NCBI GenBank assembly: GCA_002430755.1
Contig: DJCX01000137.1
Coordinates: 7,787 to 15,271 of the forward strand
Length of the DNA stretch: 7,485 bases
DNA from: Flavobacteriales bacterium UBA5939
Lineage (GTDB): Bacteria > Bacteroidota > Bacteroidia > Flavobacteriales > Schleiferiaceae
Direction: 5' to 3'
Part shown: positions 6,933 to 7,485 of the stretch, one piece after another
Position numbering within the stretch: position 1 is the first letter of the stretch
Layout of the letters: the number at the start of each line of letters is the position of its first letter
Notes under the pieces: model-generated
Seen by the model: only the letters and a program-made list of their open reading frames with translations
Database searches by the model: none
Told to the model about the DNA's origin: nothing
Position numbers and translations under genes: made by a program

Positions 6933-7241
6933 TTAAGCATTCCATCCTTTCGCTGTTCGTAGCAATAAGGATATGGTATAAATCAAAAGTCCGTAAATCG
7001 TAGTAATGCTGCTCACTTTCAATCCGCCAGCAAGCATAGGTTGACTTACACCGCCTACAGATTCAATAGCTTCAAAAGCGCCAAAGAGTCCAATCATTTG
7101 ACCGAGAACTCCAATGGCTAAGGCAAGTAACCCCAGTTGCTTTACAGCGTCCTTTTTTAAGAAAAAAGCCACTAGCATGGCAACGCCAACGAGTGTTAGA
7201 ATGCCCATAAAGAGCGGGCCACCCATCATAAAGTAATTCAT
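6933..7241 (-). CDS. Small MotA/TolQ/ExbB-like membrane protein
   Basis: A 102-residue protein with three predicted membrane helices, at about 7-28, 35-56 and 78-96. The second and third, with their connecting segment, resemble the last two helices of MotA/TolQ/ExbB proton-channel proteins. The shared features are a Gly-rich helix leading into GQMIGLFGAFEAIE, a loop ending PMLAGGLK, and SSITTIYGLLIY, which corresponds to the conserved Thr/Gly helix lining the channel. The large cytoplasmic domain between helices 1 and 2 of true ExbB and MotA is reduced to a few residues (KKDAVKQ). This is therefore either a miniature relative or a membrane protein that only resembles the family. It lies downstream of, and on the same strand as, an OmpA/MotB-like gene, but a terminator separates them. 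A weak promoter candidate (TAAATCTG, 7257-7264 on the minus strand, one mismatch) precedes the start. Confidence 0.7.
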   Translation of the reverse strand: MNYFMMGGPLFMGILTLVGVAMLVAFFLKKDAVKQLGLLALAIGVLGQMIGLFGAFEAIESVGGVSQPMLAGGLKVSSITTIYGLLIYTISLLLRTAKGWNA

Positions 7242-7275
7242 TCTTATTTGTTGTTTCAGATTTAGGTTAAGCTAC

Positions 7276-7307
7276 AAAAAAAAGCCCGGTGCGTAGGCAC
7301 CGGGCTT
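7276..7307 (-). terminator. Intrinsic terminator of the OmpA/MotB-like gene
   Basis: AAGCCCGGTGC (7282-7292) and GCACCGGGCTT (7297-7307) form a perfect 11-bp stem with a four-base loop. Read on the minus strand, the stem is followed by eight T (plus-strand A 7276-7283, two of them in the stem). On the plus strand no T-tract follows, so it works for the minus strand only. It begins 21 nt after the OmpA-like stop and 34 nt before the next gene's ATG. Confidence 0.92.
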
Positions 7308-7328
7308 CTGTATGCTTGTAAGGAGTGA

Positions 7329-7485
7329 TTATTTCAATCCCTCTTCAATCATTTTGTTGAATTCGTCCAACTTAGGAAGAACCACGATACGAGTACGACG
7401 GTTAGCCGCACGACCTTCGCGAGTGTCGTTAGAGGCAACAGGAACGTACTCACCACGACCTGCAGCAGACATACGCTCTGGTGCG
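7329..7485 (-). CDS. OmpA/MotB-like peptidoglycan-binding protein, C-terminal fragment
   Basis: The minus-strand frame runs in from the window's right edge and ends with TAA (plus-strand TTA 7329-7331), giving the last 51 residues of a longer protein. The segment carries the OmpA/MotB C-terminal hallmark SAAGRGEYVPVASNDT, followed by EGRAANRRTRVVILPKLDE. The Asp of NDT and the second Arg of NRR correspond to the residues that grip diaminopimelate of peptidoglycan. Bacteroidota proteins ending this way are usually cell-wall-anchored OmpA or MotB-like proteins with an N-terminal membrane helix or coiled coil, which is not visible here. The gene is closed by its own strong terminator. Its placement upstream of the small MotA/ExbB-like gene is suggestive of a stator-like pair, but this is inference. 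Confidence 0.88.
   Translation of the reverse strand, partial: APERMSAAGRGEYVPVASNDTREGRAANRRTRIVVLPKLDEFNKMIEEGLK

Noticed and set aside
1..7485. A mobile island, defence system or CRISPR array
   Set aside because: No transposase, integrase, direct-repeat array, attachment-site pair or toxin-antitoxin pair is visible, and the genes look like ordinary chromosomal functions of the phylum.

Overview
The window looks like the chromosome of a member of the Bacteroidota, most likely the Flavobacteriia. The gliding/type IX secretion genes gldM (3' end) and gldN point there, as do a DUF983 protein, a PafA-type alkaline phosphatase and an OmpA/MotB protein with the NDT-EGRA-NRR signature. The octamer TAnnTTTG, the -7 promoter element of this phylum, also occurs just upstream of several starts, and Shine-Dalgarno sequences are weak. 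I see no insertion sequence, CRISPR array, rRNA or tRNA, and no sign of a horizontally acquired island.

Layout, left to right. (1) 1-1522 (+): the 3' end of gldM and all of gldN, one nucleotide apart, form the end of the gldKLMN operon. A strong intrinsic terminator closes it. (2) 1580-2626 (+): a DAO-family FAD-dependent oxidoreductase whose ATG directly follows the terminator's T-tract. (3) 2610-2993 (-): a DUF983 membrane protein whose 3' end overlaps the oxidoreductase tail-to-tail by 17 bp. (4) 2994-3063: a short divergent promoter region. (5) 3064-6572 (+): a two-domain ABC-F ATPase and a PafA-like secreted phosphatase. They overlap by 55 nt, and the phosphatase signal peptide lies largely inside the end of the ABC-F gene. 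(6) 6647-6880 (+): a small Cys-rich lipoprotein of unknown function. (7) 6904-6923: a hairpin with T-tracts on both strands separates it from the minus-strand block. (8) 6933-7241 (-): a 102-aa three-helix protein resembling the last two helices of MotA/TolQ/ExbB. (9) 7329-7485 (-): the C-terminal end of an OmpA/MotB-like peptidoglycan-binding protein, with its own terminator.

The genes do not form one pathway. GldM and GldN belong to the type IX secretion/gliding motor. The ABC-F protein is expected on the ribosome, the phosphatase in the periplasm or outside, and the rest are envelope or redox proteins. No clearly new multi-gene system is visible. The most interesting points are architectural: a promoter-like element nested in a terminator, a possibly leaderless ABC-F mRNA, a signal peptide dual-coded with a coiled coil, and a miniature MotA/ExbB-like protein next to an OmpA/MotB-like one.
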